Source of the DNA: Verrucomicrobiales bacterium
Lineage (GTDB): Bacteria > Verrucomicrobiota > Verrucomicrobiia > Verrucomicrobiales > DEV007
Reading direction: 5' to 3'
DNA length: 64,000 bases
NCBI GenBank assembly: GCA_002698785.1
Contig: PAAG01000051.1
Span: 124,001 to 188,000, forward strand
A program made the position numbers and the translations under genes. Below are positions 16,548 through 25,291 of this stretch, in pieces. The notes below the pieces were generated by a model. The model worked only from the letters and a program-made list of their open reading frames with translations, did not search any database and had not been told where the DNA came from. Every line of letters starts with the position of its first letter. Position 1 is the first letter of the stretch.

Positions 16548-17168
16548 ATGAAAATTAAATCACTCGCCCTGTTTTTTGCCGCTATCGCCTTCGCACTGCT
16601 TCCCGTCGCATGCACCGAAAAAGAAGATCATGACCACGATCACGATCACGCCGAGCATGACCACGACCATGCTGATCATGAAGAAGGAGATCACGATCAT
16701 GCAGAAGAAGACCATGACCACGCGGAGGGAGAACACGATCATGAAGATGGCGAGCATAAGCACGAAGACGGGGATCACGACCATGATCATGCTCACATCG
16801 AAGACGGTCCTAACGGAGGCCGTTTGCTGACTTCAGTTGAGCCGCACCTCGAATTCTTTGTCACTGAAGATCGCAAGGTTCAGATCACTTCAGTCGATGA
16901 TGAAGAAAAGCCACAGCCGATCGGAGAACAGACCGTTACCGTTATTGGCGGAAGCCGATCGAACCCGACTCGTATGAGTTTCGCAAAAGAAGGTGACGTG
17001 CTTCTTTCCGACATCGCCTTCCCTGAAGGCAACGACTTCCCGGTCGTTGTGCAGATCAAGACCTCACCTGACGCAGACACCGTCACCGAGAAGTTCAACC
17101 TGAACCTGGAAGACTGTCCTACCTGTGACAACAAAGAGTACGCTTGCACCTGCGACCACGCTCACTAA
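16548..17168 (+). CDS. His/Asp/Glu-rich metal-binding lipoprotein
   Basis: This 206-residue exported lipoprotein has lipobox L-P-V-A-C, with Cys22 the lipidated residue. Residues 26-85 are almost entirely His, Asp and Glu in repeats of the type D-H-D-H and E-H-D-H, giving dozens of potential Zn/Ni/Co/Cu ligands. A folded domain of about 100 residues follows (N-G-G-R-L-L, then beta-rich sequence), and the protein ends in a Cys-rich tail with C-P-T-C-D and C-T-C-D-H-A-H. It is probably a periplasmic metal buffer or chaperone delivering ions to the CzcA-type pump encoded 48 bp upstream. The low-complexity acidic/His stretch is encoded by gat/gac and cat/cac repeats and is a likely hotspot for length change. 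A strong terminator follows. Confidence 0.85.
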   Translation: MKIKSLALFFAAIAFALLPVACTEKEDHDHDHDHAEHDHDHADHEEGDHDHAEEDHDHAEGEHDHEDGEHKHEDGDHDHDHAHIEDGPNGGRLLTSVEPHLEFFVTEDRKVQITSVDDEEKPQPIGEQTVTVIGGSRSNPTRMSFAKEGDVLLSDIAFPEGNDFPVVVQIKTSPDADTVTEKFNLNLEDCPTCDNKEYACTCDHAH

Positions 17169-17201
17169 GCCTTCAGCGAAGGAATACTTTTCGCATTTGA
17201 G

Positions 17202-17230
17202 ACGGGATCGATTTTTCGATCCCGTTTTTT
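17202..17230 (+). terminator. Rho-independent terminator of RND operon 1
   Basis: A perfect ten-pair stem (acgggatcga / tcgatcccgt) with a four-base T loop is followed by six T residues. It is placed 33 bp after the lipoprotein stop codon and ends the first efflux operon. Confidence 0.9.
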
Positions 17231-17238
17231 GTGATCCG

Positions 17239-17256
17239 AGATAGAGTTCTCTATCT
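17239..17256. promoter_or_regulatory. 18-bp inverted repeat before the TolB/TPR gene
   Basis: The arms agatagag and ctctatct flank a two-base centre. The repeat ends six bases before the ATG at 17263, so it either covers the ribosome-binding region as a hairpin or forms a protein operator. No Shine-Dalgarno sequence is otherwise visible there. Confidence 0.4.
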
Positions 17257-17262
17257 TGAGAA

Positions 17263-19074
17263 ATGGAATCAATTCCCACTCGGTCAACACGTCTCGCGGT
17301 CGTGCCTTCCCAGGAATTCACTGGCGAAGGTCAGGAGGAATCCTATTTCGGTAGCGGAATTATAGTGGATTTGGTTACCGAGCTTTCCCGTTTCTCGGAA
17401 ATTGACGTCATCTCACCCCATTCTTCATTCGCCCCCAGGTTGCTGGAATTCGAAGATTCAGAGATCGCCCGCGAGCTTGGCACCGATCTCCTCCTGAAAG
17501 TTGGAATCCGAAAACGAGAGGACTCTGTCAGGATCAACGCTCATCTCACCGATCCGGAAAGCAGCTCACTTCTTTGGGCAGAAAAATACGATGTAAGATT
17601 GGCGGAACTGATTCAAACTCAGGATTCGTTGGTCGAACAGATTTCAGCCGCCCTTTCTGTTCGTATCCAGACGTCCAAGCTGGATTCTGCCCGAAGGAAA
17701 CCAATCGAACAACTTGAAGCCTATGATTGGTGGCTTCGGGGAATGGACTATCTTCGAAAAGGAACCTTAGAAGGAGATGAGGAAGCTCGTGAGTATTTCG
17801 AGAACGCGCTGGAGAAAGATTCTCATTTCGCCCGGGCTTACCTTGGACTTTCTCTCTCTCATTTCAACGAATGGAGCTGCCAGTCGTGGGAGCTTAGGGA
17901 ACTCAGCGAATGTCGAGCATTTCAGTATGCCACCAAAGCATTTGAATTGGATGAGAACGATTCACAAACGCATGTGGTGCTTGGACGGGTTTACTGGTTC
18001 CGTCAGCAATTCGAACGAGCCGAAACCCATCTAAATCGGGCCTATGAACTGAATCCCAACGATGCTGATGCTCTCGTTATGTTAGCGTCAGGATTTACGT
18101 TCATGGGGGACTCAGATCGAGGCGCAGCACTTTGGGAGAGGGCAACTCGATTGAATCCTTTCTTTCCTCCCTGGTATTACGCATTTGGAGGATTCATCAG
18201 AATAATGCAGGGCGACTACGAAGAGGGCATTACAATGAGCCTGAAAGCCCCTATCTCCACCGTGTGGATCGATCTCGCTGCCTTTATCGCTCTCGCATAC
18301 GCCTACTTGGGGAACATGGAGAAAGCCAAAGCCTATCGAGACATCTTTCTCGAAGCCTTTCGCGACAAAATCACAAAAGGTCGAGATCCGCATCCTAACG
18401 AAGCATTTGAGTGGTTGGTTTACGTCAACGCATTCAAATGTCCGAATGATTCAGAGACCTATCAGGACGGCCTCAAGTTGGCCGGATTCTGTTCCACTGA
18501 GCCGTCAACATCGTCTATTTACAGGAAATCGTTACCGCCAACCCAAACCAGTTCGGAGTTTCGTTTGGAAAGTGATATTCGGCACATCGCTTTTGATTCA
18601 ACTCACTTGCAGTTACCAGAAGTAAAAGGCTTTCAGGATCTGGAAGAGCTCCTCAAACGGAACGGCGAAGAAGTTCATTGCACTGAACTGATGGGGGTCA
18701 CATCCGAAACCGGAGAACCCTACGAAGCCCTGGACTCCAAAGCCAGGAACGACTGTGCCTCCCGGATTCGAGAACTGCAGACCGATTTACTCGAAGCAGA
18801 AGAGGCAAATGATTCGACTCGAGCAGAAGCGATTCGTGAAGAGTTGGACCCACTCATCGATTACCTGGCGAAAGCAGTCGGCATCGGGGGGCGTTCCCGT
18901 CACCTCGCCGCGCCAGCTGAAAGAGCGCGTTCCGCCGTGACTTGGCGAATTCGCAACGCAATCAAAAAGATCGAAGCTGCTGACAAGACTATAGGGCGAC
19001 ACTTCAAGAATGCTGTCCGCACGGGGGCATTCTGTTCCTACCAACCGGAGAAGCCGGTCGCCTGGAAGTTCTAA
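17263..19074 (+). CDS. TolB-like/TPR protein with a C-terminal 'TGxFCSYxP' domain
   Basis: This 603-residue cytoplasmic protein has no signal peptide. Residues 9-140 match the TolB-like N-terminal domain usually found beside adenylate cyclases or winged-helix regulators: L-A-V-V-P-S, Y-F-G-S-G-I-I, L-L-K-V-G-I-R-K-R, L-W-A-E-K-Y-D and a Q-D-S-L-V-E-Q-I helix. TPR-type helical repeats follow at about 155-370. The last 130 residues are a separate helical domain ending T-G-A-F-C-S-Y-Q-P-E-K-P. I know this domain from the C-termini of large ATPase and regulator proteins in actinobacteria and others. The cyclase or DNA-binding domain that normally accompanies the first two modules is absent. It lies between metal operons but has its own leader, so its link to metals is unproven. 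The role is unknown and probably signalling or scaffolding. Confidence 0.75.
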   Translation: MESIPTRSTRLAVVPSQEFTGEGQEESYFGSGIIVDLVTELSRFSEIDVISPHSSFAPRLLEFEDSEIARELGTDLLLKVGIRKREDSVRINAHLTDPESSSLLWAEKYDVRLAELIQTQDSLVEQISAALSVRIQTSKLDSARRKPIEQLEAYDWWLRGMDYLRKGTLEGDEEAREYFENALEKDSHFARAYLGLSLSHFNEWSCQSWELRELSECRAFQYATKAFELDENDSQTHVVLGRVYWFRQQFERAETHLNRAYELNPNDADALVMLASGFTFMGDSDRGAALWERATRLNPFFPPWYYAFGGFIRIMQGDYEEGITMSLKAPISTVWIDLAAFIALAYAYLGNMEKAKAYRDIFLEAFRDKITKGRDPHPNEAFEWLVYVNAFKCPNDSETYQDGLKLAGFCSTEPSTSSIYRKSLPPTQTSSEFRLESDIRHIAFDSTHLQLPEVKGFQDLEELLKRNGEEVHCTELMGVTSETGEPYEALDSKARNDCASRIRELQTDLLEAEEANDSTRAEAIREELDPLIDYLAKAVGIGGRSRHLAAPAERARSAVTWRIRNAIKKIEAADKTIGRHFKNAVRTGAFCSYQPEKPVAWKF

Positions 19075-19128
19075 AGGTCGGATGGTGGAGCCTCACAATG
19101 TGAGGGCATTCCTCACGCCTAGTTGGTG

Positions 19129-19746
19129 ATGACAATCCAATCCACCAACATGCAGCCCACACTACTAGAAATTGAAATTCACACCGTAACTTCCGTTGAA
19201 TCGAGCTATCGCACGATTGCAACAATGGCACTCGCCTTTAGCCAGGACCCTGCCGCGCGCTGGCTCTTTCCCGACAGCTCAGACTTCACGAAGAACTTCT
19301 CGGAGTTCGTCCAAGCATTCGCCGGAAAATCATTCGCACAAGAGTCCGCTTTCTACACAGACGACTTCACCGGATCAGCTCTCTGGCTCGGCCCCGACGT
19401 CTCTGGAGACGAAGAAGCCGTCATAAGCCTCATCTCCGAACGCGTGCCAGAGGACCGCCTCGACGAGACCTTTGCGGTGTTCTCCCAGATGGATGAATTC
19501 CACCCGGAGTTTCCTCACTGGTATCTCCCACTCATCGGAGTTGATCCCATTCATCACGGCAAAGGGCATGGCTCGGCACTCCTTCGTCACGTCCTGAAGG
19601 AATGCGACCGAACAGGTATACCAGCCTACCTTGAGTCCAGTTCTCCCGCCAACATCCCGCTCTACGAACGCCATGGATTCAACGTCATAGGCGAGATTCA
19701 GGCAGGTAACTCTCCAGTCATATACCCAATGCTCAGACCGGGCTGA
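19129..19746 (+). CDS. GNAT-family N-acetyltransferase
   Basis: This 205-residue protein has the acetyl-CoA-binding segment I-G-V-D-P-I-H-H-G-K-G-H-G-S-A-L-L (the Q/RxxGxG/A-type loop is H-G-K-G-H-G here) and the closing Y-E-R-H-G-F of the GNAT fold. It resembles puromycin/toxin-type GNAT proteins that acetylate small molecules or protein N-termini. The acceptor is unknown. The frame begins with a TTG at 19123; the ATG at 19129 is preferred, and a later ATG at 19150 is also possible. The upstream 54 bp contain a small hairpin, cctcac-aat-gtgagg (19091-19105). It stands alone and the next gene on the strand starts 70 bp downstream. Confidence 0.8.
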   Translation: MTIQSTNMQPTLLEIEIHTVTSVESSYRTIATMALAFSQDPAARWLFPDSSDFTKNFSEFVQAFAGKSFAQESAFYTDDFTGSALWLGPDVSGDEEAVISLISERVPEDRLDETFAVFSQMDEFHPEFPHWYLPLIGVDPIHHGKGHGSALLRHVLKECDRTGIPAYLESSSPANIPLYERHGFNVIGEIQAGNSPVIYPMLRPG

Positions 19747-19816
19747 GCATGGGACAAGAGCCGATTGAAACTGCCTCTTGCGGGGCCTTTTAATCCCGAC
19801 GACCGTATCCGTGTTA

Positions 19817-20713
19817 ATGTCGGAGCACGATCACCACCACCATCACAGCAGCGAGAACCTGAAGGTCGCTTTTTTTCTAAACCTCGGGTTTACCCTGCTT
19901 GAGGTGGTGGGCGGTATCTGGACAAACAGCGTCGCAATTCTTACCGATGCTGTTCACGATTTCGGCGACTCCCTTTCTCTGGGCCTCGCCTGGTATTTCG
20001 ACAAATACTCGAAAAGAGAACACACTCCCGGCCATACCTTTGGCTACCGCCGCTATCGCCTGCTCGGAGGGCTGATTACCGGAGTGCTTCTTCTGGTTGG
20101 ACTTGGCTTCGTTCTCTATCATTCCATCGAGCGACTGAGCGAACCGGCCGAGGTTCGAGTCCCGGGCATGATCGCCCTCGCGGTTCTTGGAATCGCCTTC
20201 AATGGGGCCGCTGTTCTCCGGGTAAAACACGGCACTTCTCTGACCGAAAAGATCGTCAGCTGGCATCTCATCGAAGACACCCTCGGCTGGATCGCTGTCT
20301 TGATAGGCTCATTGGTGATGCTCTTCTGGGATCTCCCCATCATCGACCCGATCATGTCGATTGGTATCGCCGTATTCGTCCTTTGGAATGTGATCCGCAA
20401 TCTTGGCAAAGTCGGAAAAGTATTTCTTCAAGCCAGCCCGGAAGGTTTCGACCCGGAAGAATTCCGAAGGTCCGCAGAAGCAATCGAAGGAGTTGAATCC
20501 GTCCATCACTTACACTCTTGGTCGGTCGACGGCGAAAGTCATGTCTTCTCCGCCCATGTGGTCAGAAAGGGAAACCCCGACGAAGACCTTCGCATCAAAA
20601 ACGAGATCCGCGCTTTGCTCGACGAGTTCCCTTTCGAACACGTGACGTTGGAAATCGAGAACATCGACGACTCCTGCCCACAGCGCCCCTCAGACCAAAC
20701 GCACGAGGACTAG
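19817..20713 (+). CDS. Cation diffusion facilitator (CzcD/ZitB-like metal/proton antiporter)
   Basis: From the ATG at 19817 the protein has 298 residues and opens M-S-E-H-D-H-H-H-H-H-H, a His-rich N-terminus typical of Zn/Co exporters. Six membrane segments follow. TM2 has D-A-V-H-D-F-G-D and TM5 has H-L-I-E-D-T-L-G, the positions of the transport-site ligands (HD/HD class, normally DxxxD and HxxxD). The C-terminal cytoplasmic domain (about 205-290) has the ferredoxin-like H-H-L-H-S-W-S-V-D-G pattern. It would export divalent cations, most likely zinc, from the cytoplasm to the periplasm, supplying the RND system. An upstream TTG (19778) is in frame but adds 13 residues with no conserved features. 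It converges on the second efflux operon. Confidence 0.9.
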   Translation: MSEHDHHHHHSSENLKVAFFLNLGFTLLEVVGGIWTNSVAILTDAVHDFGDSLSLGLAWYFDKYSKREHTPGHTFGYRRYRLLGGLITGVLLLVGLGFVLYHSIERLSEPAEVRVPGMIALAVLGIAFNGAAVLRVKHGTSLTEKIVSWHLIEDTLGWIAVLIGSLVMLFWDLPIIDPIMSIGIAVFVLWNVIRNLGKVGKVFLQASPEGFDPEEFRRSAEAIEGVESVHHLHSWSVDGESHVFSAHVVRKGNPDEDLRIKNEIRALLDEFPFEHVTLEIENIDDSCPQRPSDQTHED

Positions 20714-20741
20714 CAATGTGAAGCAGTAGGATCGCTCAGCA

Positions 20742-21494
20742 TCAAATATCGATCCCGGCGACAGCCTTCACAATCATCCAGATCGCCATGGCAATCATCA
20801 TGACGTTTTCGGTGAGGGAGATAAATCCAAGCGGAACACTGCTCCCGCCACCAACACAGGCACAGTTGAGATCGCGCTTCTCAAGGTAGACCGCCTTGAA
20901 AACTGACACTGCACCAATCGTACTCACGATGAGAGCAGCAGGCGCAGCAAGCCAGGTGAACAAACCCGCAATCATCAAAATACCCGCACCCGCTTCGACG
21001 AACGGGTAGACATAGGAATAGGGGACGTACCGGCGGGCAACGAGATCATACTGAACAAAACCGGTCGCAAACGACTGCAGATCCTGAAGCTTCAGGATAC
21101 CCAGGACGCACATACTAAATGCGATAAAGAGCTCAAGAACTCTCAAAATAGAAAGCCCGCCCTCCATCGCAATACATGCGGTCAGTGCCATCAAGAACGT
21201 GACCGCAAACACCGCGATCACCGGCTGGTATGTTTCACCCTCTTTAGGGTCCGGCCCAAGCCCGAGGTGCTCTCGGAGTTGATCGTAGCCACCAAGGCGT
21301 TCCCCTTCGATGAAAACCTGCGGCGTCTCATCGTAGCCGTTCTCTTCCTTATACGCTTTGTTAGCATCCATGGACTCGAGATGGTGATCTTCCACCTCGA
21401 ATCCGTTTCGACGTAAAAGGTCGATCGCTTTCACTCCCCACGGACATAGGTGGTCCGGGGCCACCATTCGATAAATTTCAGCTTTTTTACTCAC
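20742..21494 (-). CDS. Glutaredoxin-MauE/DoxX fusion membrane protein
   Basis: This 250-residue protein has an N-terminal glutaredoxin/GST-N-like domain with redox site C17-P-W-G and a later cis-Pro segment T-P-Q-V-F-I-E-G. It is fused to four membrane helices of the MauE/DoxX type, including L-Q-D-L-Q-S-F, Y-V-Y-P-F-V-E and a final L-N-C-A-C-V-G-G with S-L-T-E-N-V-M-M. The start is the GTG at 21494, because an aaaggag ribosome-binding sequence lies about seven bases upstream. The in-frame TTG at 21512 lies upstream of that sequence and is rejected. It is the last gene of RND operon 2. A role in thiol redox control of Cys-rich metal carriers in the same operon is plausible but inferred. Confidence 0.8.
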   Translation of the reverse strand: MSKKAEIYRMVAPDHLCPWGVKAIDLLRRNGFEVEDHHLESMDANKAYKEENGYDETPQVFIEGERLGGYDQLREHLGLGPDPKEGETYQPVIAVFAVTFLMALTACIAMEGGLSILRVLELFIAFSMCVLGILKLQDLQSFATGFVQYDLVARRYVPYSYVYPFVEAGAGILMIAGLFTWLAAPAALIVSTIGAVSVFKAVYLEKRDLNCACVGGGSSVPLGFISLTENVMMIAMAIWMIVKAVAGIDI

Positions 21495-21518
21495 AAGCAC
21501 TCCTTTCGGCAATCAACA

Positions 21519-21794
21519 TCACTGCGCCGCCTTCACCATCGCGACGTATTTACTAGGATTGGCCTCAAACTTGTCGATACACTCTTTGCAGCAAAGCTTC
21601 ACAGTCGTGCCTTCGTGTTCCATTACGACAGGTTCTCCCATCCCACCGAGCTCTTCACCTGAGACAACGCAGGTCTTCAGAGGATAGGTGTCGGTTGATG
21701 CGGTCTCTTCCGCTGCCTCTTTTTCCGTGCAGGCGGTGAGGCCGAGGAACATAGCGGCAGCCGTAGTAGCGATAAGTGTTTTCGTCAGTTTCAT
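21519..21794 (-). CDS. Small Cys-rich metal-binding lipoprotein (TRASH/YHS-like)
   Basis: This 91-residue lipoprotein has lipobox L-T-A-C (Cys22). The mature part has T-C-V-V-S-G-E-E-L-G, then V-K-L-C-C-K-E-C-I-D-K-F and N-P-S-K-Y, a TRASH/YHS-type arrangement that binds Cu or other soft metals through paired cysteines. It sits directly after cusA and before the glutaredoxin fusion in the same operon. A periplasmic metallochaperone analogous to CusF is likely by position, although the fold is different. The start begins M-K-L-T-K-T-L, a normal signal sequence. Confidence 0.8.
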   Translation of the reverse strand: MKLTKTLIATTAAAMFLGLTACTEKEAAEETASTDTYPLKTCVVSGEELGGMGEPVVMEHEGTTVKLCCKECIDKFEANPSKYVAMVKAAQ

Positions 21795-21798
21795 TGTA

Positions 21799-24700
21799 TT
21801 ATTGGGTTACGGATGTTTTTCTATTTTGGATATTGTGCCGGATCTCTGCGATCCAGCAGTAAAGCGTCGGAACGACAAATACAGTGAGCACGGCCACCGT
21901 CATGCCTCCGAATGTCGGAATTGCCATCGGCACCATGACATCGGAGCCGCGCCCGTCGCTGGTCAGCACAGGCAGCAAGGCAAGAAGAGTGGTCGCCGTT
22001 GTCATCATGGCAGGGCGGTTACGTTTCACAGCAGCCTCAACGGTCGTGTCCCGAATCTCCTGCAGATCCTTCGGTTTATTCTCGATAAACTTCTGCTGCA
22101 GATAAGTTGCCATAATCACCCCGTCGTCTGTCGCGATACCAAAGAGAGCAAGGAAGCCCACCCACACCGCAACACTGAGATTGATCGTATCGATCTGAAA
22201 CAACTCCCGAAAATCCAAACCACCAATAGCGAAGTCGAGAAACCAGGGCTGATTGTACAGCCAGATCATTATAAACCCTCCTGACCAGGCCACAAAGATC
22301 CCGCTAAAAACCAGCAGGGATGTTGGCACGGACCGGAACTGGAGATAGATCAGAATGAAAATCAGAACAAGCGCGAGCGGAACAATCAGGGCCAATCTCT
22401 TCTCGGCCCGGACTTGGTTCTCGTAGCTTCCTGTGAACTCGAACTTCACACCAGCCGGAACGACGAAGTCGCCACTCTCGATGTGCTTTTCAATCGTTGC
22501 CCGAGCCTCCTCGACCACGCTGACCTCCGCGTTCTCTGGTTGCTTGTCAAAAATGACATAAGCCAGAAGGAAAGTATCCTCACTCTTGATTGCCTGTGGT
22601 CCCCTCACGAACTCGATCTCGGAAAGTTCCCCCAGAGGTATCTGCCGCCCATCTGGAGCAGGCACAAGAATCTCACCGAGTTCCTCAATGGAATCTCGGC
22701 GCTCACGCAGGTACCGCACCCTGACCGGATAACGCTCCCGCCCTTCCACAGTCGTGGTGATGCGTCGCCCCCCGACAGCCACCTGTATGACATCCTGCAC
22801 ATCTCGGACGCTGATATTGTATCGAGCGATAGCTTCGCGATTAATGTGAATCTCGAGATAGGGTTTCCCGACGACACGATCGGCAAAAACCGTAGCAGGA
22901 TTAATCGACGGCACTTCTTTGAGGATCGCTTCCAGCTCCAGCGCGACACTCTCGATTGTCTCAAGATCCGGCCCGAATACCTTAAGTCCCATCGGCGCAC
23001 GCATCCCTGTCTGAAGCATCACGATACGCGTTTCAATGGGCTGCAACTTCGGAGCCGACGTAACACCGGGCATATCTGCTGCGGCCACAATCTCCTTCCA
23101 TATATCGTCTGGAGTTTGAATTTTGTCCCGCCAGAGCCTTTTGCGGTTTCCGTTTTCATCTTCACCCCACTCAGGCTTGTAGGTGATGATCGTCTCCACC
23201 ATCGACACGGGAGCCGGATCGAGCGAGCTGTCGACCCGGCCGATTTTCCCAACCACGTTTTCAACTTCGGGAATCGCATTGATCGCCTGGTCCTGCAATT
23301 GCAGAATTCGCTTCGCCTCCCCAATCGACGCGTGCGGCATCGTCGTCGGCATGTAGAGAAAAGATCCCTCATTCAGGGACGGCATGAACTCTTTACCGAG
23401 ACTCTGATAGATCAGAAATCCGCACGCGATCACCACGCCCACCAGCGAGACGAGCAACCACTTTACCCGAAGGAAAAACCGAAGGACACGCTCGTATACC
23501 GCCATGAAGGCATACACAGCCCCCAGAAGCAAAGCGATCAACACGGCTACAAAAATGTGATTCCAAAACCCATACGCTGGCCCGAGTGGAGCCCAACCGC
23601 TCCCGAGAAACAGCACAACAATGATGCATATTGCGACCAGGAAAATCCGATGAAACCGAGGCGCATTTGCCGAAACCCGGTCAAGTCGCTTTCGAAAAAG
23701 CAAATGGATCAGCGGCGGCAGGATCGTTAGCGCGATCAGTACCGACGCAATCAGCGCAAATGTCTTCGTGTAAGCGAGAGGCTTAAAGAGCTTCCCTTCC
23801 GCACCTTCCATCGCAAACACAGGCAGGAAACTGATCACAGTCGTGAGAACCGCAGTCAATACTGCGCCACCCACTTCGGCACACGCGGAGAAGATCAAAG
23901 GAAGCCTAGGTTCGTCTTCGCCTGCCGCTTCCAGTCGCTTGAGCACATTCTCACAAAGAACAATCCCCATGTCGACGATCGTCCCAATGGCAATCGCAAT
24001 ACCTGACAGAGCCACCACGTTTGCATCCACCCCGAACAACTTCATTCCCACAAACGTTATGAGAACGGCTGCCGGGAGCATCAATGAGATCAAGAGTGAA
24101 CTTCGGAGGTGAAAGACCAGCAGCAAGACCACGACAATGGTAATCAATATCTCCTCAGTGAGTGCCGTGTTGAGCGTCTCAAGAGTCTCATTGATCAGAC
24201 CAGTTCGATCATAAAAAGGAACAATGGTTACCTGGCTGACAGTGCCGTCTTCCAGTGTCTTTTTGGGAAGACCAGTCTCGATTCCCTTGATCGTTTCCTT
24301 AACATTTTGAATCGTCTCCATCGGGTTGGCCCCGTATCGAGCGACAACGACGCCACCTACCGCCTCAGCGCCTGCTTTATCGAGAACCCCTCGCCGAAGA
24401 GCCGGTCCGAATCCGATCTCTGCCACTTCGTCGAGTGTGATCGGGATATCCCCTCTCGCACCCACCGCAGTCTGACGCAGGTCGTCCAGCGAAGTGAGAA
24501 AACCACGTCCGCGGATGACGTATTCCATTCGATTGATCTCGATCGTTCTCGCGCCGACATCGAGGTTCGAGTCCATCACCGCCTTGTAGATCTGATTGAT
24601 CGTGATGCCGAAAGCACGCATCGCATCCGGATCCACATCGATTTGATACTCCTTCACAAAGCCGCCAATCGAAGCCACTTCCGCTACACCATCCGTTCCC

Positions 24701-25287
24701 TGGAGAGCATATCGCACATAGAAATCCTGGATGCTTCTCAGCTCTTGTGGATCCCATCCTCCAACGGGATTTCCCTCTGGATCTCGCCCTTCCAGCGTAT
24801 ACCAATACACCTGGCCGAGAGCCGTGGCGTCAGGCCCTAATGCAGGACTGACCGAGTCCGGCAGCGTCCCGGCAGGCAGGCTGTTCAGCTTCTCCAGGAT
24901 CTTCGCACGAGACCAGTCCCATTCCGCATCCTCCTTGAAGATCACGTAAATGCTGGAAAAGCCGAAGTAAGAGTAACTCCGGATCGTCTTGACCTCAGGA
25001 ATGCCTAACAAAGCTGCCGTTAGCGGAAACGTGATCTGATCTTCGACATCCTGCGGCGACCGTCCCATCCATTCAGTGAAAACGATCTGCTGGTTCTCAC
25101 CAATGTCGGGAATAGCATCCACCGGAACGGATTTCATCGTTCCTTTGCCAACATCCCAATCAAAAGGTGCGACAAGCACACCCCACACGATCAGCATGAA
25201 ACCAACGAGCAGCACGATCAATTTGTTCTGCAGACAGAACCCGATCAGGCTGGTGACGGGTGAGCGATTTTCTTCTGGAAGCTGCAT
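21799..25287 (-). CDS. cusA: CusA-type RND metal efflux pump
   Basis: This 1162-residue inner-membrane pump of the HME family is about 100 residues longer than typical CusA or CzcA. It starts with a short cytoplasmic stretch, then W-G-V-L-V-A-P-F-D-W-D. The A-L-S-G-I-A-I-A-I-G-T-I-V-D-M-G-I-V-L-C-E-N region of TM4 holds the proton-relay acidic residues. The extra length comes mainly from added hydrophobic segments near residues 540-610 (G-S-G-W-A-P-L-G-P-A-Y-G) and from loops before TM11. The Met-rich periplasmic segment M-L-Q-T-G-M-R-A-P-M-G fits a Cu(I)/Ag(I) binding path. It exchanges protons for metal and would work with the CusB and CusC genes immediately upstream, 4 bp from cusB. Confidence 0.92.
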   Translation of the reverse strand: MQLPEENRSPVTSLIGFCLQNKLIVLLVGFMLIVWGVLVAPFDWDVGKGTMKSVPVDAIPDIGENQQIVFTEWMGRSPQDVEDQITFPLTAALLGIPEVKTIRSYSYFGFSSIYVIFKEDAEWDWSRAKILEKLNSLPAGTLPDSVSPALGPDATALGQVYWYTLEGRDPEGNPVGGWDPQELRSIQDFYVRYALQGTDGVAEVASIGGFVKEYQIDVDPDAMRAFGITINQIYKAVMDSNLDVGARTIEINRMEYVIRGRGFLTSLDDLRQTAVGARGDIPITLDEVAEIGFGPALRRGVLDKAGAEAVGGVVVARYGANPMETIQNVKETIKGIETGLPKKTLEDGTVSQVTIVPFYDRTGLINETLETLNTALTEEILITIVVVLLLVFHLRSSLLISLMLPAAVLITFVGMKLFGVDANVVALSGIAIAIGTIVDMGIVLCENVLKRLEAAGEDEPRLPLIFSACAEVGGAVLTAVLTTVISFLPVFAMEGAEGKLFKPLAYTKTFALIASVLIALTILPPLIHLLFRKRLDRVSANAPRFHRIFLVAICIIVVLFLGSGWAPLGPAYGFWNHIFVAVLIALLLGAVYAFMAVYERVLRFFLRVKWLLVSLVGVVIACGFLIYQSLGKEFMPSLNEGSFLYMPTTMPHASIGEAKRILQLQDQAINAIPEVENVVGKIGRVDSSLDPAPVSMVETIITYKPEWGEDENGNRKRLWRDKIQTPDDIWKEIVAAADMPGVTSAPKLQPIETRIVMLQTGMRAPMGLKVFGPDLETIESVALELEAILKEVPSINPATVFADRVVGKPYLEIHINREAIARYNISVRDVQDVIQVAVGGRRITTTVEGRERYPVRVRYLRERRDSIEELGEILVPAPDGRQIPLGELSEIEFVRGPQAIKSEDTFLLAYVIFDKQPENAEVSVVEEARATIEKHIESGDFVVPAGVKFEFTGSYENQVRAEKRLALIVPLALVLIFILIYLQFRSVPTSLLVFSGIFVAWSGGFIMIWLYNQPWFLDFAIGGLDFRELFQIDTINLSVAVWVGFLALFGIATDDGVIMATYLQQKFIENKPKDLQEIRDTTVEAAVKRNRPAMMTTATTLLALLPVLTSDGRGSDVMVPMAIPTFGGMTVAVLTVFVVPTLYCWIAEIRHNIQNRKTSVTQ

Positions 25288-25291
25288 CGCG

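Noticed and set aside
16620-16800. Short regular repeats resembling a CRISPR array
   Set aside because: They are codons of a His/Asp/Glu run inside a lipoprotein; unit sizes are irregular and there are no spacers.
22414-23730. A 438-residue plus-strand frame inside cusA
   Set aside because: It is antisense to a clear RND pump and has no recognisable domain or signal. It reflects codon bias of the real gene.
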